From contig NZ_CP146022.1 of NCBI RefSeq assembly GCF_036967205.1, positions 7,440,001-7,504,000 of the forward strand: a stretch of DNA of 64,000 nt, in the 5' to 3' direction. The position numbers and the translations under genes were made by a program. This DNA is from Streptomyces sp. Q6. GTDB taxonomy: Bacteria > Actinomycetota > Actinomycetes > Streptomycetales > Streptomycetaceae. This document shows positions 61,841 through 64,000 of the stretch, piece by piece; the first letter of the stretch is position 1, and every line of letters starts with the position of its first letter. The notes under the pieces are model-generated. The model searched no databases. It was not told the origin of the DNA and saw only the letters and a program-made list of their open reading frames with translations.

Positions 61841-62515
61841 ATGCAGATTCTGCCCTTCTACCTGGTGTGCGACGAGTCCGCGTCCATGTCCGGCGAGGCC
61901 GTGGAGACCATCAATCAGGCGCTGCCCGAACTGCACCAGGAAATCAGCGAGAACCCGACGGTGGCGGACAAAACCCGGTTCGCCCTGATCGGCTTCTCTG
62001 ACAGAGCGGCGGTGCTGCAGCCACTCTCCGACCTGAGCGAGTTGACATCCCTGCCCTCGCTGTCCGCAGGCGGAATGACCTCCTTCACTTCCGCCTTCCG
62101 GGTGCTGCGAGACTCCATCGAGAAGGACGTCACCGCGCTGAAGGCCGAGGGCCACGAGGTCTACCGGCCGGTGGTGTTCTTCCTCTCCGACGGCCTGCCC
62201 ACCGACTTCGACTGGGAGTCCGCCCTGGACGACCTGAAGGACCAGTCGAAGTTCCGCTACGCCCCGAAAATCATCGCGTTCGGTATCAGCGACGCCGACC
62301 CCGCGATCATCGCCCGGGTCGCTAACTTCCGGGCGTTCATGCAGAACAAGGACTCGGTCTCGCCCGCCTCCGCGCTGCGTGAATTCGCCAAGAGCCTGAC
62401 CCGGTCCATCGTCACCTCGGCAACAAGCATGGCGGCCCAGGGGGACAACGGCTTCGACCTCCAAGTGGAGGAGAAGATCCCGGACTTCACCACGCTCTCC
62501 CTCGACAAACTGTGA
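61841..62515 (+). CDS. vWA domain protein (TerY-type)
   Basis: 224 residues, a single von Willebrand A domain with a complete MIDAS: D11-E-S13-A-S15 (DESASMSG), T80 (GGMTSF) and D117 (FFLSDGLPT). The start MQILPFYLVCDESASMSGE matches TerY, the vWA partner of the TerY-P triad (vWA, PP2C, kinase). ATG 61841 follows TTGGAG. The stop overlaps the phosphatase start (GTGA). Likely a metal-dependent scaffold that relays the membrane signal. Confidence 0.9.
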   Translation: MQILPFYLVCDESASMSGEAVETINQALPELHQEISENPTVADKTRFALIGFSDRAAVLQPLSDLSELTSLPSLSAGGMTSFTSAFRVLRDSIEKDVTALKAEGHEVYRPVVFFLSDGLPTDFDWESALDDLKDQSKFRYAPKIIAFGISDADPAIIARVANFRAFMQNKDSVSPASALREFAKSLTRSIVTSATSMAAQGDNGFDLQVEEKIPDFTTLSLDKL

Positions 62516-63591
62516 GCGAGTCGATGTACGGAACGGAGATGTCCGGCCGGGAGTCGCACATGGAGTCGGCGCCAATGCTCCCGGAGCAGGCGAAGGAGAC
62601 CCCTTCGGCGGACCCCGCAGCCGACCTCAAACAGTCCGTCGATATCGGCGGGCCCCGCCACCCGTTCGCCGGTCTTGGGGCGCCCCCGCACACCGGGAAG
62701 CGTCCACCGCGCTACCCGCCGCGCCCACTGCGGACGCCGTCCTTGCACGACGGCGACGAGTTCGCGGCGTTCACTCCTCACGTCCTCCTGGACGGCTGCG
62801 AACAGGGACGCCTCGTGGTGCGTGCCACCTCCATACGAGGTGACTCGCACAACTGGGAGGGCACGTGCCGGCAGGACGCGATGCTGGTCACTCGGATCGG
62901 CCCGCCGGAAGCGGAGATGCTGCTGCTCGCAGTGGCGGACGGGGTCGGATCGGCGGCGTACTCGCACATTGGCTCCTACCGGATGTCCCGGTTGGCGGCC
63001 GTGCACTTGGAGCGTGACGCGACGAGCCTGTTCAGTGCGCTGTGCGCAGGCGACTCCGCGGAGCTCGGGGCTCTCGCGAACAAGGCTGTGGCCAGTGCGG
63101 TTTCCAAACTGCGGTCGATGCGGGAGAGGAAGGCGGACAATGTTGAGCGCGCCTACTTGGACGCCGACTACGCCACCACCCTCCACGTGCTGCTCGTCCC
63201 CACCGACCCCGCCGTGCGGGAACGGGTCCTGTTCGGGGTCGGCGATGGCGGTCTGTTCCTGCATCACGCGGGGCAGTGGCTGTCGGTCGACGCCGCCGAG
63301 CCCCCCGCCGAGGGAGTCCTCGATACCCGGACCGAGGCGCTGCCGCACGCCTACCGCACGGTCAGGACCCGTCTGATCCGGACCGTACCGAGCGACGTCC
63401 TGCTCCTCGGCACCGACGGGATCACCAATCCCCTGACCCAGAAGGACCCCGAGTTCGCGCAACTCCTCGCCGGCGCTTGGTGCCGCGGCGAGATCCCCTC
63501 GATGTCGGACTTCCTGTGGCAGGCGCAGACGCGCGCGATGTCCTACGACGACGATCGGACCGTGATCTGTCTCTGGGAGGAGACGGCATGA
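62512..63591 (+). CDS. PP2C-family serine/threonine phosphatase
   Basis: 359 residues. A disordered Pro-rich N-terminus of about 80 residues precedes a PP2C domain: motif with D122 (CRQDAML), D143-G144 (VADGVGSAAYSHIGSYRMS), FGVGDGGLFLHHAGQW, LLLGTDGITNP and the terminal DDDRTVICLW. These aspartates bind Mn2+/Mg2+. It is the second member of the TerY-P triad and overlaps the kinase start (ATGA), so phosphatase and kinase are made together and probably oppose each other. Confidence 0.93.
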   Translation: MSESMYGTEMSGRESHMESAPMLPEQAKETPSADPAADLKQSVDIGGPRHPFAGLGAPPHTGKRPPRYPPRPLRTPSLHDGDEFAAFTPHVLLDGCEQGRLVVRATSIRGDSHNWEGTCRQDAMLVTRIGPPEAEMLLLAVADGVGSAAYSHIGSYRMSRLAAVHLERDATSLFSALCAGDSAELGALANKAVASAVSKLRSMRERKADNVERAYLDADYATTLHVLLVPTDPAVRERVLFGVGDGGLFLHHAGQWLSVDAAEPPAEGVLDTRTEALPHAYRTVRTRLIRTVPSDVLLLGTDGITNPLTQKDPEFAQLLAGAWCRGEIPSMSDFLWQAQTRAMSYDDDRTVICLWEETA

Positions 63592-64000
63592 CAACCGCGG
63601 ACGGCAGCGACGTCGAACATTCCTCGCTGGCGGTCGGCGGCCGACTGGCCAGCGGGGGCCAGGGAGAGGTGTTCCCCGTCGGCGACGGGGCGCTTCTGTT
63701 CAAGGAGTACAAGAAACCTTCGGAGGTCGACGGGGCCGCGCTCACGGGCCTGGTCGACTTCCGGCAGGCGCTCTCGGCCACCGACCGGGAGCGGCTCGAC
63801 GAGTTGGCCGCGTGGCCGTTGTGCCGGGTCGTGCACGGCGGACGCCCGGTGGGTTTCCTGATGCGGCGCGCGCCGAGCCGGATGACCTGGATGAACTCGG
63901 CCGGAAACAGGAGACTGTTGGAGATGCAGTTTCTGCTCCGAGCCGCGAAGCCAGGCTGGAGGCAGGTCGTCCAGCCACTCCCGGAGCAGCGCAAGGACCT
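63588..64000 (+). CDS. Protein kinase of the TerY-P triad (3' end outside window)
   Basis: The first 137 codons of a kinase-like protein. The glycine loop is GRLASGGQGEVFPV (about 18-31) and the ATP lysine is K39 in LLFKEYKKP. The segment LCRVVHGGRPVGFLMRRAPSRMTW agrees with the STK-HhH kinases that accompany TerY and PP2C. The catalytic loop and any helix-hairpin-helix domain lie beyond the window. The start overlaps the PP2C stop. Confidence 0.82.
   Translation, partial: MTTADGSDVEHSSLAVGGRLASGGQGEVFPVGDGALLFKEYKKPSEVDGAALTGLVDFRQALSATDRERLDELAAWPLCRVVHGGRPVGFLMRRAPSRMTWMNSAGNRRLLEMQFLLRAAKPGWRQVVQPLPEQRKD

Overview
The window is a high-G+C actinobacterial chromosome segment, almost certainly Streptomyces. 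The evidence is GC-rich third codon positions, frequent GTG starts, ATGA/GTGA-coupled operons, a cvn-type conservon, a ydaO-type riboswitch in front of a LysM/M23 hydrolase, and the gene order hopanoid cluster - XRE/cupin - DUF6126 familiar from that genus. No insertion sequence, CRISPR array or rRNA was seen.

Layout. (1) 1-8788: hopanoid operon with a partial polyprenyl synthetase, squalene-hopene cyclase, hpnG, hpnH, ispG, dxs and an HpnO-type aminotransferase. Precursor supply (MEP pathway) and side-chain building of C35 hopanoids are transcribed together. (2) 8813-17595: an XRE/cupin regulator with a striking operator, a DUF6126 micro-protein, a tyrosine phosphatase, a c-di-AMP riboswitch plus cell-wall hydrolase, SGNH hydrolase, SIMPL protein ending in a 41-bp tandem repeat, TetR regulator divergent from an APC permease, an NTF2-like protein and an XRE/MmyB regulator. 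(3) 17528-23518: a tightly coupled minus-strand operon (acyl-CoA dehydrogenase, ThDP enzyme, amino-acid dehydrogenase, ADP-forming acyl-CoA synthetase) that looks like an amino-/keto-acid catabolic route, preceded by two TetR-type inverted repeats. (4) 23734-30101: metallo-hydrolase, a 1.25-kb repeat-rich non-coding stretch, then a conservon (histidine kinase with an apparent frameshift, roadblock, DUF742, GTPase) followed by a GAF protein. (5) 30136-47464: a secreted glycan/glycoprotein utilisation locus (DUF2264, PL8 lyase, M60-type peptidase, LacI regulator, 2-hydroxyacid dehydrogenase, LplB-type ABC importer, M1 peptidase, beta-helix protein with F5/8 domain, Gfo/Idh oxidoreductase) with three similar LacI-type boxes. 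(6) 47624-56601: threonine degradation (tdh-kbl), LysR, XRE/cupin, a frameshifted GNAT, alpha/beta hydrolase, YjbR, MFS exporter and a split transketolase behind a MerR/SoxR-type box. (7) 56737-64000: tRNA-Pro(GGG), a gene-poor junction with a truncated epimerase and an apparently truncated Mrr-like restriction protein, then a candidate stress/defence system.

The most interesting part is that right end. A TerD-domain gene is divergent from a translationally coupled set: a two-TM protein with a long coiled-coil tail (MotA/ZorA-like architecture), a one-TM protein whose membrane helix carries the MotB/ZorB-type aspartate, a TerY-type vWA protein, a PP2C phosphatase and a protein kinase cut by the window edge. 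It reads as a stator-like membrane sensor joined to a TerY-P phospho-signalling triad beside restriction-system debris next to a tRNA. Function is inferred, not shown.
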